From the NCBI RefSeq assembly GCF_000219625.1, contig NC_018201.1, positions 328,179-392,178 of the forward strand: a stretch of 64,000 bases of DNA. The letters are read 5' to 3'. Source of the DNA: Zymoseptoria tritici IPO323 (lineage: Eukaryota > Ascomycota > Dothideomycetes > Mycosphaerellales > Mycosphaerellaceae). Under the pieces are notes generated by a model. It worked only from the letters and a program-made list of their open reading frames with translations. It ran no database searches and was not told where the DNA came from. Position 1 is the first letter of the stretch. Every line of letters starts with the position of its first letter. Below, piece by piece: positions 40,440 to 53,033 of the stretch. Both the position numbers and the translations under genes were made by a program.

Positions 40440-43400
40440 TACAATCGTTGTTCTCTCGTATCTCTTGACCTTAGGGAAAGACCCGTGCCTAGGATAGTAG
40501 CAAGCTAGTATCGAAGGACTTTAAAGAAAGACAAATAAGGAAAAGTAAAAGGAGTGTAGGCTAGACGGTCTCGTCTTCGCCTCTTGCTAGGTGCTAGGAC
40601 CTAGAAGCAATCTTTATATCCGAGAGAAAGGTAGTAAGGTATTTCCGGAGTTCCTTATCTTCTACTATTTCTAGTAGAGATTGTGCTTGTCGTAGCAGTA
40701 GTAGCCTAAATACATTGTAGATAGGGCAGCTACATACGAGGTGTTCTGCTGTTTCTCGTCGTCCGCAAGGGCAGTCTGGCGTCGTTACGTATCTAAAGCG
40801 ATAGAGATAGGACTTTAGGTATCCGTATCCTAATAGGATAGTATAGAAGGCACTAGTTAAAGCGCGTCTTCCTCCTATTCTATGTTTTCCTAGCGAGCTC
40901 TATAGAAATCGACTAAGGTAGCTATTTATATTCCTAGGTACCTTATTAATCTCCCGTTATCTTGCTATTTCGTATCGGGTTTTCTAGACGCTAAAGAGAT
41001 CGTCTTTTGCGTAGTTAGCCCTCTCGTGTTCTACGAAATGCTTATATTGTCGGAGTCGATAATAGAGTAGTTGTATCTGTATTCTCTGTCGTTTTTGCGG
41101 AAGTATCTCTCTCGAGTCCTCGTGTCGGACTTCTTACGTATCCGAAGGCGCGCTTTAGATAGCGAGTCTTACGGGGTAGTTTTTAGGTAGCTTTGCTACG
41201 CGTAGAGAGTATAAAATTAACTGTCTCTCTAGGCGTAGATCCGGGGGGAAGAGATTTAACTCTACTTCGGACGGGACGTTTAGGGCGGTACGGAAAACGC
41301 CTAGGATCTTTCTACAAGCTTTACTTTATAGAGATACTAGAGGTTTTATACTCTTTTTTGACCGCTACTAAACTAGGGCCCCGTAGTCTACTATTATAGT
41401 AACGTAGGCTAGGTAGATCTTTCTTAACGATATAGAAGATAGACCGCGTTCGGTATTTGCTAGTCTTTCTAATCGATAGAATGCCGCTTGTGCTTGTGCC
41501 GATCTTATTGCAATATGCTCCTTAAAGGTAAGACCGGCGTCTAGCTAAATCCTAAGCTACCTTATCGCTTTCTTTGCCGGGCGAACAATATCGCCGTTTA
41601 GAAGAATTACCGGGCAATCGGACCCTTTCCTTTTTAAGAAGTATACTAGGTCTGTCTTTGCTAGGTCGAAAGTAATCGAGTTCTTCTTTCCTAGGTCTAT
41701 TAGCCTTCTTGCCTTACGTTCTAGTACCTTAGAGTTCTTCTTAAGGGACGTAGACGAGGTAGATAGTCTAATGTCGTCGACGTAGGAACTAGGAGTAACT
41801 CCTTATAGCGAGAAGAATATGTCGCGCGTATAGATAAGAAAGAGGATAGGAGACATCGGGCTGCCTTGCGGAACGCCGATCTCTACGTCCTAGAATTCCT
41901 ATATCTATCCGTCGAATACTATTCGTAGGCGTCTATTACTTATAAACAACTAAACCTAACGTATAAGGCTATGCGGAAGCCTTAACTAGATTATTATTCT
42001 TAACAGTCGGTTCTTTGCAACGTAGTCGTATGCTCCTCTTACGTCGAGGAAGATAACCGAAGTCTTCTTTTTCTTTCTTCGATTCTCCTCGATTTCGTTC
42101 GTTAAGAGAAGTACCGTATTAATAGCCGATTTCTTCTTTCGCCCTCCTAACTACGAGTCGTATAGAAGGGGCTTCGTCTCTACGATAATCCCTAGGCGTT
42201 TTGCGAGTATTCTCTCGCTAATCTTACCGAGACAGTTTAGGAGAGAGATAACTTAGTAGGCCTTAGGGACCGAATAGTCTAGTTTTCCCGGCTTTGCTAG
42301 AACTACGCCTGTCGCAACTTTCTAGCATCGGGGGTAGTGTCCTTCGTCGAGTAGCCTACTATATATACGTAGAAAGGTAATAGGAATAGCGCCGTACGCT
42401 TTACTAATAATAGCTTACGTAATACCGTCTAGGCCCGGCGTTTTTCCTTTTACTATCTTCGTACTATAGGCGGCAGCGAGTTCCTCTTCGGTTAGCGTAG
42501 TCTAGCCCTAATCCCTAGCTATATACGCTTCCTAACGGCTAGGTAGAGGTTCCTCGGCAGGAGGGCGCGGAAATAAGGCTTCGGAGAAGGCCTTACATTT
42601 CCCCTTAAAAGAATCTTCGTTGTTTATTGTAGGTATCTGTCTTCGGCTGCTATTCCTAGTATAGGACATAGCTTTAAAGATAGATTTCGAGTCTTCTTTT
42701 TCGAGGAAAGCGTTCTAGTAGTTCTTCTTAGCTGTTTTAATAGCTTAGAAGTACTCGTTTCTCGCTCTCGTATACGCCTCTTTCTCGTCTAGCGTCGGCG
42801 TACGTCCGTAGGTAAAGGTCTGTCTATATGTTCTAGACATTGTACGGCGTAGCGTGCGTAGCTCTCTATTCCACTAAGGTTTTGCGCAGGCGTGTACTAC
42901 TTTCTCTAGGATTGCTCCCCGCATCGATTCGGTAATACACGAGGTAAAGGAGTCTGCGATGTCGTCGAGGGAGTTTGTATAGTTAATAGACGTCGCCTTG
43001 CTTATTAGGAGATCTGTAAACAGTTCCTAATCCGCGGAAGCTATATCTAGAACTACTTTCTTCTGTTAGGCTCGATCTTGCGCGCTAATAAGGTCTATAG
43101 ATATAGCCTTATAGTCTAAGCCTATCGGAATCGTTCTCTAGTCGATTTCTTTCGTAGATAAGGATCCTCTTGTAAACGTAAGGTCTAGGACCGACTCTGC
43201 GTCTAGGTGCGGCCTATAGAAGGTCCCGACACCTATCGTATTACATAGAGTAAAGCCCTAGTCTTCTATCCACTCTATAAATTCGCGGGCACTAGTAGTA
43301 TCCTTTCCCCTCGGATCCTAGGACGGGTATCTAAGGTTAAAGTCTCCTACTAGTAGAGTGTTTGGAAGGAACGTGTTACGTAGAGAGTAAAGGCTTCTCT

Positions 43401-43815
43401 CTATTATTCGTCGGTTTTGCGGGTTCTCGGTATCCCGAAGGTCCTTCTCGTTATAGAGATTAACTATCTAGATCTTGTTGCCCTTCTTGTCTAAAATAAC
43501 AAAGGAAAGTATGTCGCTGTCGTCTAATAAAATAGGAGAGATATTAACATTAAGTCTTATGCTAATATATAGTATTGTTCTTAGCCGGATCGTCGAATCC
43601 GTAGTCGTTAGGAATAGCTAGTTATAATCCCGGTATACGATAGATCTTGTCTTTTTGTAGCCTGTTATCGGGTCTTCTATAGTCTACGGTTCCTAGACTA
43701 GTAGAAGGTCGGCTTTCTACTTAACCGCGACGTCTAAGGTAGACTCTATAGCCTCGATAGATCGGTTAAGATTAACGTAGAAAATCCGTAGAGAGTGTTC
43801 TAACATGTAGAACGT
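40440..43815 (-). pseudogene. LINE ORF2: APE endonuclease and reverse transcriptase, degraded
   Basis: The N-terminal endonuclease part (about 43100-43810) shows ADLLLVQEPW, LLVGDFN and LDLTF. The catalytic SDH-type motif appears as GLDYKAI, with His changed to Tyr by C-to-T. The reverse transcriptase (about 41600-42550) shows FLDVRGAYDYV, GVPQGSPMSPILF and an intact YVDD at 41773-41784. A C-terminal Cys-rich segment (CPCGRRETAEHLVCSC) lies at about 40740-40790. When intact the protein nicks target DNA and primes reverse transcription from the nick. Stops are mostly TAG at Gln positions. The near-intact catalytic core marks this as a relatively recent copy. Confidence 0.85.
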
Positions 43816-43849
43816 TCTAGGGGCCTCCCTTTCTATTGTATACGATCCT

Positions 43850-44966
43850 TTGCCTTCTCGACTCTTAGGCTGTCCGCGCCTACGTATAGACGGTTTTAAA
43901 TAGCCCTTTTTGCCTCTTCCTCGGTAGCAAAACCTACTAGAACTGTCGCCCTAGTAAGAGTCCTTCTTCTCTCTTCGTTTGTTAGCTAAATCGGGGTGCC
44001 TGCGAGTTTAAGACCTCTATTAAAGGTCTTAATTTCTCGTTAAATGTCCTATAGGCCCGTTAGCGTATTAAAGTTCGCGGTCGAGACGCCGTAGACTACG
44101 ACCTTATGCTAGAGAGAGTCCTCTATTACCTATGCCTCGCCTACGATATCGGTAACCTTAGTAAGGCTATCGATCGTTCGTTAGCGGGCTTTCTCTATTA
44201 CAAAGTTTAGGACAATGTTACCCCGAACTAATTTCTTTATCGTAAGGACAGCTAGCTCTTAGTCTTCGCCTTTAAGAGCGTCGTTAATTTTGTCTCGGGT
44301 TGCGATCTAATCGAGTTCCTTCTCTTTATCCTTTAGTACAAGGATAAGAGGCATCGGTTCTGCTTATTCTTTCGGCTTGCTAGCCCTCCGGGAGACGGTC
44401 GTCTACTATTGTTATTGTTATTGTTGTTATTATGTTGTCTTTGTTGTTAAGGAGGTAGAGGTAGAGGCAGCGGATCCGCTATCTCCCTTAATAACGTCTA
44501 CGAAAGTAGGCTTCTTCGCCTATGCTACTAGTTTCTTTGTTATCGTTTCTAGGTTCGAGACTTGCTTTGCGAGGATTTGGGACGTTGTCTTAAAGTCTAT
44601 ACGCTCGGTAAAGTGCCGAAAGACTTCGAGAAGGTCGAGAACCCGGGTTTGTTCTTCTAGAATCCTACCTAGATCCCCTACCGCTTCGACTAGTAGCTGT
44701 CGGGCTTATAGGATCTTCTCGTTCGTAGGCGTACGAGAGAGTGTTTGTTTCTTTCCGAGAGAAGGGCTACGAGTCGGGGAGCTACTAAATTCGAAGGGGT
44801 TTTACCTTTTCCTAGGTAGGAAAGGAATGCCGGTTCTTTTTAGTAGTTCCTTCGGCAACGGCAGGGTTTTAAGAGACTTAAACGTAACTTCCTCGTCCCC
44901 TCTAGCCGTAGCTTTTAGAGTCTAAGGGGCTGTGCTTGCGTCTATCATTTCCGTCTCGGTAGACAT
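43850..44966 (-). pseudogene. LINE ORF1 (gag-like), degraded
   Basis: An ATG (complement of 44964-44966) starts a frame beginning MSTETEMIDAST. It continues through scattered TAG codons with a polar N-terminus, a helical middle, a Gln-rich tract partly converted to TAA at about 44400-44440, and a C-terminal RNA-recognition-like part (for example NIVLNFVIEKA near 44190-44220). ORF1 proteins of this group bind element RNA. The long plus-strand open frame at 44377-44925 is an antisense shadow. Confidence 0.65.
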
Positions 44967-45332
44967 TGTCTTGTTGTTGTTGTTTATTGTTTAAAAAGAG
45001 GCTTAGCAGTCTTACGCCGAGAGGGCTGCTTGTTCGTCTCTATTTCTAATCGCGTTCGGGTCCTAGCCTACTTACGACACTAGGGCACTCTTCTCCCTAC
45101 TATACAAGAGTATAGGAGAAGGTATACTTTAAAGAGGAGAGAAGAGATATATAAATATACCTCTGCTTCTAGGAAGTACTCTAGCCTATAGCAACGTGCG
45201 TCTTTATAGTAGGCTTTAGAGGCGTTCTGCGGGTAGCCGTAGCAGGTTCGGGACAACCTTTGTCTCTAGGGAAAGGTAGGCCTATACTCTATATAAAGTA
45301 TCTAGCTATATAGCTAGTACTACTACTCTAAT

Positions 45333-45755
45333 CCCTAGAGGTGCAAATTCGTCCTTACTAAACTACACTACTCCTTTAGCTTCCTCTCTCGGCGGCGTAG
45401 GACAACAGGTAACTCTAGTGTAGAGAGAACTAAGTGTATATGTATGTTTGTATATCCTAGGAACACTGCTCTTGTTTAGCCTTTAGCTCTTTCAAAATTC
45501 GACTAAATCAGGCGTTTAATAGCTAGAATAAAAGCTCTCGTCGAGGGCTTTTAAACAGGCTACACGGCGTCCGAATCGGCGGCGTATTAGTTGTGTTATA
45601 GTGTGTTAAAGTTTTGTAGTACAGGTTGTAAACCTTTCTTATATAATACCCTAAATAGGGAATATTTCGAGTGTAGGGGAGGTAAGGTCGGAATAAGGTT
45701 TCGGAGGTAGGGGCCAAATCCCGGAGTTCAGGGTCCAAATTTGCACCCTAAAGGG
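45333..45755. mobile_element. MITE-like unit with terminal inverted repeats
   Basis: CCCTAGAGGTGCAAATT at 45333-45349 is the imperfect reverse complement of AATTTGCACCCTAAAGGG at 45738-45755. The roughly 420-bp interior has no convincing ORF. The right flank (45760-45960) is not RIP-like in composition. Confidence 0.45.
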
Positions 45756-46299
45756 GGCAACAAGGTGAATCTTTAAACTCTAGTAGCGGCGTAGGTTTTA
45801 AGGGCAGCGGGGTGAATGCGGGTTCGTTAGAACGGCCTTGATAAGGGCTTTCGAATAGTGCGTGTTTGGTAATAATCGGGTCAATATTGGGTGTGCAATG
45901 GAAGTGCGGATGTCGATGTAGGCGATATTTAATCCTATAGTAAGTCCTTATAAAATACCCTAATATATATATATATATACTAACTTTAATAGCGCTAGCC
46001 CTCCTACTCGTTACGCCCTAATATAGTCCTTATTTTCCCTCTAAGCGTATTTTGTCCTAAAAGCTACTATATATTCCCTAATAATAACGGCTATATAATA
46101 CTAGTACTCTATAGCGACTCTAAATATACGCGCGGCCCTTACTACTATTAATCCTAACGTCCGCCGACTACCTCTATATTCCTCCGCTATAACTAATAGC
46201 TATTATTATTACCCTAACCTAGGAACTACTAACCCTAAAGGGATACCTCTATTCTACCCTAGATTATATACTTCTTATTCCTCTTAGCTAGGACGTACT

Positions 46300-48400
46300 A
46301 GCGAGTAGACTTAAATCGCTAGACGCTTTAAGTTAATAGTTAAGAAGAAGTATTATAAGTAGTTAAAATAGTATCTATAGGGCAACTTTTATAATCCTCT
46401 CCTATAACTACTACTAGTAGTAGAAGAGCTAGATAACCTTCTTAAGGTAGAAGAGATAGTAGACGTTAGGGTATATATTACTATAGTACTAGGGATAAAA
46501 TTAGTTAAGCTCCGTACCCTTATTACCTATATAAGAAAGCCTAGATACTACGCTTTTTACTATTAAGTAATTAAAGTAGATCTTACTTAGATACTAGCTA
46601 CTTTAAATCCGACTACGCCGCCCTAAAAGCCTTATTATAAGTAGGTTAATATACTCTATTCTTTAATCTTCGCGTCTTAGGATATACTATTTATAGCCTA
46701 TATAGGTATTAGTAAAAGCCTTATATTCTAAGTATTTACTATACTTACTAGTAGTATAACCTTCTAGGTAGAGCCTCTTAGTAAGCTTAGTAAAGAGTAG
46801 TACTAAGATATTACTTATATTACCCCCGGCCTACTTAAGTCCTACTTAATTATAGCTACTATAAAGTATAATAACCCTAACCTATTCTCTAATATAAAGG
46901 CTAGGAGGTATAACTATATTATACTTAGGCCTAAATAGGCGGTTTCTAATAACTTTAAGGCTATACTTCGGAATAACTATATCTATAGTTAGATTAGCTT
47001 AGTATCTATTAATAAGCTATAATTACTATACTCGTAGGGCGAGTCCTTCCGGCTATAGTTCCTCTAGCTAGGCTAGCTAAGATAGCTTATTTTACCTAAT
47101 ACCTAGTAGTTTAGTTATACCGGTACCTTAGTAAGGAAGGCTTAGAACTATATAATTACTAATAGGAGTTTCTGTCTCTTAGGGCTAGCGTATAGTAGAC
47201 TTAGCTATATAGGAGTTCGATTAACTATACTAACTATACCTATATCTTTAAGCTAGTTATCCGTAGTAAGGCTTCTAAGTTTGCCTAGTTATACTTTACT
47301 ATTACTAGGTATAAGACTAACGGTATAGTAACGCTATAGGGTATTCTATATATAATTATCTTTATAGATAGTTATATCGAAGTTATAGTATTAATAAGCT
47401 ATATTTAGGCTTAGCTAGTTACTATAACTACTATCTCCCCTAAAGGAGACTAATATATCTAGGACTCTACTAGTAGCCCTTATTATATTATTAATATAAT
47501 ATAGATATATTCGTCTAGTATATCTACTTATAACTAGACCCTTTAGTATAAGGTTTTCTATATAGATAATCCTACTATTTAAATCCTTATAGCTACTACC
47601 GTACTATATATAGGTATTAATATCCTACGTATATACCGTATTATCTAGTAGAAGATACTACTAGAGTACTATATTATAAACCTTTACTAGTAATTCGGCT
47701 AGAGTAGGCGAGATCTATAGGTAGGATATTATACGTAGTACTATAGTTTTTTTCCCTATATAGGTATTCGATATAAAAGAGTAGTAGAGACTAGGAGATC
47801 CGGCGCTAGGAAGTACCCTAAAAAGTAAGTATAGGACGTATTAGTAGCGGCGTAGGCTAGTTACTTACTACTACGATAAGTATACTATACTACTAGTAGA
47901 GAGTAATAGTAGTAACGACGATAGTTATAATTCTAACTCTAAAACTAACGCTAGTAACTCTAACTATAGGAGTAGCTAGCCTACTTTACTAGTACTATTA
48001 TAGTAAAGATTACTTTTTCCTAAGCCTCCGCGCTTCTTTAATAAGAGCTAAACAAAATTAAAGGCGTATATAGACCCCGACCTATATACTATTATTAATA
48101 CTCTATATAGGTAAGTAGTATAGGATAACCTCTTATTAGAGAACGAGTACGTTAAGCGTCCGCCCTTAGTGCCGGCGGAAGTCTATTATAATTAGGCTTA
48201 GAACCCTTCTTTAGTAGCTAATAACCCTATATACTAGCTACTTATAGACGAAATTAGAAAGCCTAAGGGGAGAGGAGCGATTATATTAAGCTTACTTATA
48301 ACCTAGAGTAAGTATATTATTAATTATATATACTCTATATAGGGTTACCGGTATTACGGCTACCTCTATAGTCTCCGCTTATCGGAGCCTAAGGCCGTAA
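46300..48400 (+). pseudogene. RIP-degraded RecQ-like DNA helicase
   Basis: Plus-strand reading through TAG/TAA gives the helicase motifs in order. A Walker A-like block follows SLIFASQDILFIA (about 46660-46760), with the P-loop altered to IGISKS by G-to-A changes. A motif II-like region reads SLVSINKL. LQLGQLRQLILPNT follows (about 47070-47100). A GTLV segment (motif III-like) is next. The motif V-like NPTIQILIATTVLYIGINI lies near 47570-47625, and a motif VI remnant (QFGQSRQD, expected Q-x-x-GRAGRD) near 47695-47720. The gene is dead. Intact relatives unwind DNA; similar helicases occur in subtelomeric telomere-linked helicase genes of several fungi. A low-complexity Ser/Asn region follows at about 47900-48000. 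Confidence 0.7.
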
Positions 48401-49000
48401 CCCTTCTTATATCTTCGAGTCCTTCTTAGACTCTCTCTATAGTATTATATATAAACTTATCTATTTACCGAGTTATTAGAATTACGTCTCTTCCTTCTAT
48501 TTAAGCCGTAATATATTTATATACCCCTAAGTATAATTTAACGATTATAGTATAGGCTAGCTATACCGATCTACGACGCTATAGCTATAGGAGTAATATC
48601 GCGATATTACGTAGGCGCCTTAACTTTAGCCGTAAGCGCCTCTAGAACTAAGTACTTCCGAGTTAATCTTAGTACCTCTTAGGACGATACTATACCTTAA
48701 GCGATATTACCGATAGCGTATATAGGCGCTCTAGACTTAGCGTACTAATACGCTCTAGACTCGACCGTACTTAGGTACGCTAGACTCGACCGTACTTAGG
48801 TACGCTAGATTAGTACTTAGGTACTCTAGACGACGATAAGTATACGGATATACTCTAGACCCGGAAAACCTATCCTACGCTAGCGTACGAGCTCGAATAT
48901 TCTCCTTACCGCTAGTACTACTATAAGTACGTACTTCGAATTCCTATACGACCTTAGTATTACGCTAGTATACGTACTCCCGTCTTAGACGAGAAAGAGA
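48400..49000. other. RIPped sequence, unresolved
   Basis: This interval contains short tandem motifs around 48730-48830 (CTAGACTCGACCGTACTTAGG twice, quoted by its core GACCGTACTTAGG). No family recognised. Confidence 0.35.
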
Positions 49001-52000
49001 TTAAGGAAGAAATAAGGAATACGTAGAATAGATTAGATAAGGTAAGGATAATAGTAACGAGTAGACTCCGACTATCGTAAGGCGCCTATATATCTATATT
49101 CTATACGAGTAGGCTCCTTAGTTCGCTACTTAACGCCCGCGCGTAGGAAACGATATATACTAAGCGCGCTTACTTAATAATACCTCTAACTTCTATCGAC
49201 TTTATACTACTCGTATTACTATAATATACCTATATCTTTTATAACTCCGCTAGCCTCGCTACGCTTTATATCCTAGTAATCGTACTAAACGCTAAAGTAC
49301 CTCGCTACCCTTACTTAGGAAGGTACTCTTCTAATCCTCTCTACTACGTATACCGCTTCGACTATCTACCCTCGATTACTTCTACGCTATCTACGCCTTT
49401 ACCTCCGCCCTTACTAGTTACTCCGTCTATACCGACTAAGGTTATAATAGCCTATAGTAATACTAGTTCGCCTAAGCGTAGCGCCTCTAAGTATAGGCTA
49501 GCGAAGGTTCGCCGATCCTTTCTACTAAAGGACTTCGATATTATAAACGAGGAAGACCTAGTAGAAGACCTAGAGTCTTAGACTTAGGGAGAGGAACTAT
49601 CCCTACCGTAGCGGTACGCCGAGCTAAATAAAAAGAAAGATAAGAGACCTCCTTAGATAGATACGGCTACTTTCGACCTTAGAGCCTTCTTTAATAAGGA
49701 CTAGATCTTTAGTATAGCTACTAGCTAGACGGACCCGACTATTATAGATAAGGTTTATATAGAGCTATTAAGTAGATAGAGCGTAACTGTCGCTCTTATA
49801 GCCCTCGCTAATATAAACGTAGAACGCTTTAAGGCCTTTATCGAAAAGAACCCCCTTATAACCTATTAACTCGTTAGTAGTATCTACTAATTATTTAATA
49901 AGATACTCTAGAATCGAGATATTATATATAAGAGCTACGAGATTTAGCGACACTACTTCGACGCTTACTAAGTTAACTACCGCCTTACCCTAGATAAAGT
50001 TAAGGAACTCTAGCGTATAGTTAAAAATAATAATAAGGGTAAACTTACCCTTAAATATAAGAACTAAGCGTAGATCCTATATAAGACGGTAAAGGAGCGC
50101 GAAGAGAGCCTTTCCTATACTAAATAAGAGATTAATTCCCTTATTGCTAATACCGAGTAGAGTTAAGCTACTCTCGCGATAGCTAAGGGATCTAGCGATA
50201 TATAGGACGTACTTAGAGCTTATATTAAGTAGCTTAAGAAGACCCTTAGTAAGCGAGTAGTTATATTTAACTATTAACGTTTAGCCCGATCGCTCTTACT
50301 TAAGCGCCGAGTAAATACTATAATAGCTCTACCTCCGCGACTGCTACTAGTACCGGTTTTATAGTCGAACCGACTTTCTTCTCGTAACTCCGGTTTTCTA
50401 AGCTATAGCGAACCTAGCTCCGAGGACGACTTCGACGATTATCGTCGAGATTACTACTATAATAACCGCCGCGATAATCGTCGCGATAACCGCCGTCGCG
50501 ACCGTAACGATAATAAAGACTACCGTAGCCGCTATTACTCTAGTATACCTATATTAATCGTCTCGAACCTTACTACCTACGATCCTACTATATTACGTAG
50601 TTATAAGATCGCTTAAGGTATCTAATACCCTAAGAAGTTCGTAGGAGGTAAAACTAAACCTAGATATAAGTAGTAGCTTCGATCTATAGATATACTACTT
50701 AATACTACTAAGTTTAGGAGCGTTAAGGATTCCCTCGGTTTTATCTACTAGTATATAGGTAGTACCGTTTAGTAACTCCTTAAGTTATATATACCTTCTA
50801 GGTTAGACTCCTACGCTAATATACTAACCTCGCCGTACTTTACTACTATTAAATAGCTATTCGCGTAGATAAACGTATACTATATAGATCTAAACCGCGC
50901 TAACTATATAAGATCTAAAATAGAGCGCCTTAAATAGGGTAACTCCGAATCCTTTATAGATTTCTATAACCGTTACCTCGAACTCCGCCCTTATATAGAT
51001 TAGACTCCGACTTCCGAGCTCGACGCCTTAAAGAAGAAATTAAACTTCCGCTTTAGATAACGCCTTATTAGCCTAAGAATTAAGACTACTAAAGAGCTCG
51101 TAGAGTAGTATAACTAGGTCGATATTAATTTCGACGACCTTAAAGTAGACTACCCTCGCGGTTCTAAGGCTATATCTACTACTATAATCGATACTAATAG
51201 GAGTAATAAGGAACGCGGCTTAAAGCGGGGAGGTAGCTCGCGGTTGTCTAACTTAACTACTACCGCTACTAACCTATATAAGTATATATAAGCCGATAAG
51301 TATCTAAACCTTCCGCGCCTTACCGACGTAGAGCGTAAACGCTTTTAAGATAAGAACTACTATTTCCGCTACCGAGAAATTAGCTACCGCCCTTAATATA
51401 ACCTCTATCTAATAAAGGGTTTTACCTCTAAGGGCGTCTAGGCCCCTCGCCCTAATACGAGCGCTACGCGTATTAAAGAAGAATTAGACTTATCTACTAA
51501 GTTAGAGAAAGAGAAGTCTACTACTTTAGCTAGGAAGTAGGTAGACTCGAAACTATTAGTACCGAATAGCTAAAGCTATCGGCGTCTTCTCTATACGCCT
51601 CGCTTTAAACTAAGACGCTAGAACCGCCTACGGAGCTATACCTCGTACTAAAGGTCGGCCTTTAAGGACGTAAACGATATACCGCTTACCTTAATCCTAG
51701 CGCAAATACTTCGTTTATTAGCCAAGTAGTAGCTAAAGGCTTCGACTACTTCCCGCTAGCCTTATTACGATTACTTAGTATAGCCGACGGCTCGTCTACG
51801 TCTAAACGAATTACGTATTACGCGCTAGTTACTATAGACATCTTAGGTTACCTCGAATAGTTACTTATGTTCGTCGTAGACCTAGACTACGATGTCGTAC
51901 TCGGATTACCTTAGTTTAATTAGTACGAGCCTTATATCTATTAGAGTACTAGCCGAGTCGCTTTCGTAGCCGAGTACGTACTAAGATACTCCGTAAAAGG

Positions 52001-52554
52001 CGACATTATTAGCGTATAGTTAATTAACTACGCTTATATTAAGCTACTAGACTTCTACCCTTAATATATAACTCTACTAAAGATTACCCCTCTACTCTAC
52101 CCTAAAGTAGAGCTATAGGCTTCTATAGTTAGTATCGAGTATATTACTAGCGGTCTACCTACCGAACTAATAGAAATTAGCGTACGCGCTATTAAACTTA
52201 TATCTTACCGCCCTAACGCTAAAGTCTTTACCTACTAGTTATTACCCCTAGACTAGCCGTCTACCTACGCGACTACTATCGAGGATTACGAAAAGTTTAT
52301 AGCTAGCTCTAAATCGACGACCGCTAATACGATTAAGAAGCTCCCTTAGTATCTATAAGACTTAGCCTTTACCTTTAGCCGTAAAGAAGTAGATACCCTT
52401 ATACCCTATAAGGATAGCGTCGATTATTATATTAAGCTTAAACTAGATACCTTACTCCCCTTCCGTCGACCTTATTACCTATCCGGTTAGGAAGAAGACG
52501 CGCTAAAGAAATAGGTAGACGATATACTCTTAAAGTAAATAATCCGCCCTACTA

Positions 52555-52708
52555 CCTCCGAAGCCGCCGTACTAGTTATTATAGTCCGTAAACTAGGTAG
52601 AGGTCTACGCGTCTATATTAATTATCGCGTACTTAACGCCGTTACCGTTAAGAACTAGTACCTAATACCGTTAGTTTAAGACATACTTACTCGCCTTATT
52701 TTAAAGAA
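52555..52708. repeat. Left copy of 154-bp exact target-site duplication
   Basis: This segment of the gypsy reverse transcriptase is repeated base for base at 52880-53033, on the other side of the LINE fragment. It starts CCTCCGAAGCCGCC and ends ATTTTAAAGAA. Confidence 0.9.
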
Positions 52709-52880
52709 CCTTCGATACTAGCTTGCTACTATCCTAGGCACGGGTCTTTCCCTAAGGTCAAGAGATACGAGAGAACAACGATTGTACATAGATAGACTGC
52801 TGTCGCGAGACAGCCGTCCTACATAGTCATAGACTCATACAGGACGTAAATGGAACAAACAAACAAACAAACAAACAAAC
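52709..52880 (+). mobile_element. 5'-truncated LINE 3' end with (AAAC)n tail
   Basis: About 170 bp matching the reverse complement of the LINE 3' end at 40344-40515, ending in about seven AAAC units. It differs from that copy at only a few bases, several of them CA here against TA there. It keeps many CA and TG dinucleotides, so it inserted after the surrounding element was RIPped. Confidence 0.9.
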
Positions 52881-53033
52881 CTCCGAAGCCGCCGTACTAG
52901 TTATTATAGTCCGTAAACTAGGTAGAGGTCTACGCGTCTATATTAATTATCGCGTACTTAACGCCGTTACCGTTAAGAACTAGTACCTAATACCGTTAGT
53001 TTAAGACATACTTACTCGCCTTATTTTAAAGAA
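52880..53033. repeat. Right copy of 154-bp exact target-site duplication
   Basis: Identical to 52555-52708. The reverse transcriptase frame continues naturally from this copy into KKYFTKLDII, which shows which side is the original continuation. Confidence 0.9.

Larger units (their letters stand above)
40344..45300 (-). mobile_element. LINE retrotransposon, Tad1-type, near full length, lightly RIPped
   Basis: The element reads on the minus strand. It ends with an (AAAC)n-type tail at 40344-40372 and has two coding regions (ORF1 and ORF2, listed separately). Endonuclease, reverse transcriptase and a C-terminal Cys/His motif are all recognisable in the right order. In-frame TAG/TAA codons are scattered and most sites are intact, so mutation is much lighter than at 22-33 kb. 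The 3' end is nearly identical to the fragment at 52709-52880. The 5' end is approximate. Confidence 0.85.

Noticed and set aside
44377..44925. 182-codon plus-strand frame in the LINE
   Set aside because: Antisense of the ORF1 coding region, which reads better on the minus strand.
45523..45738. 71-codon minus-strand frame
   Set aside because: Lies inside the MITE-like unit and shows no protein features.
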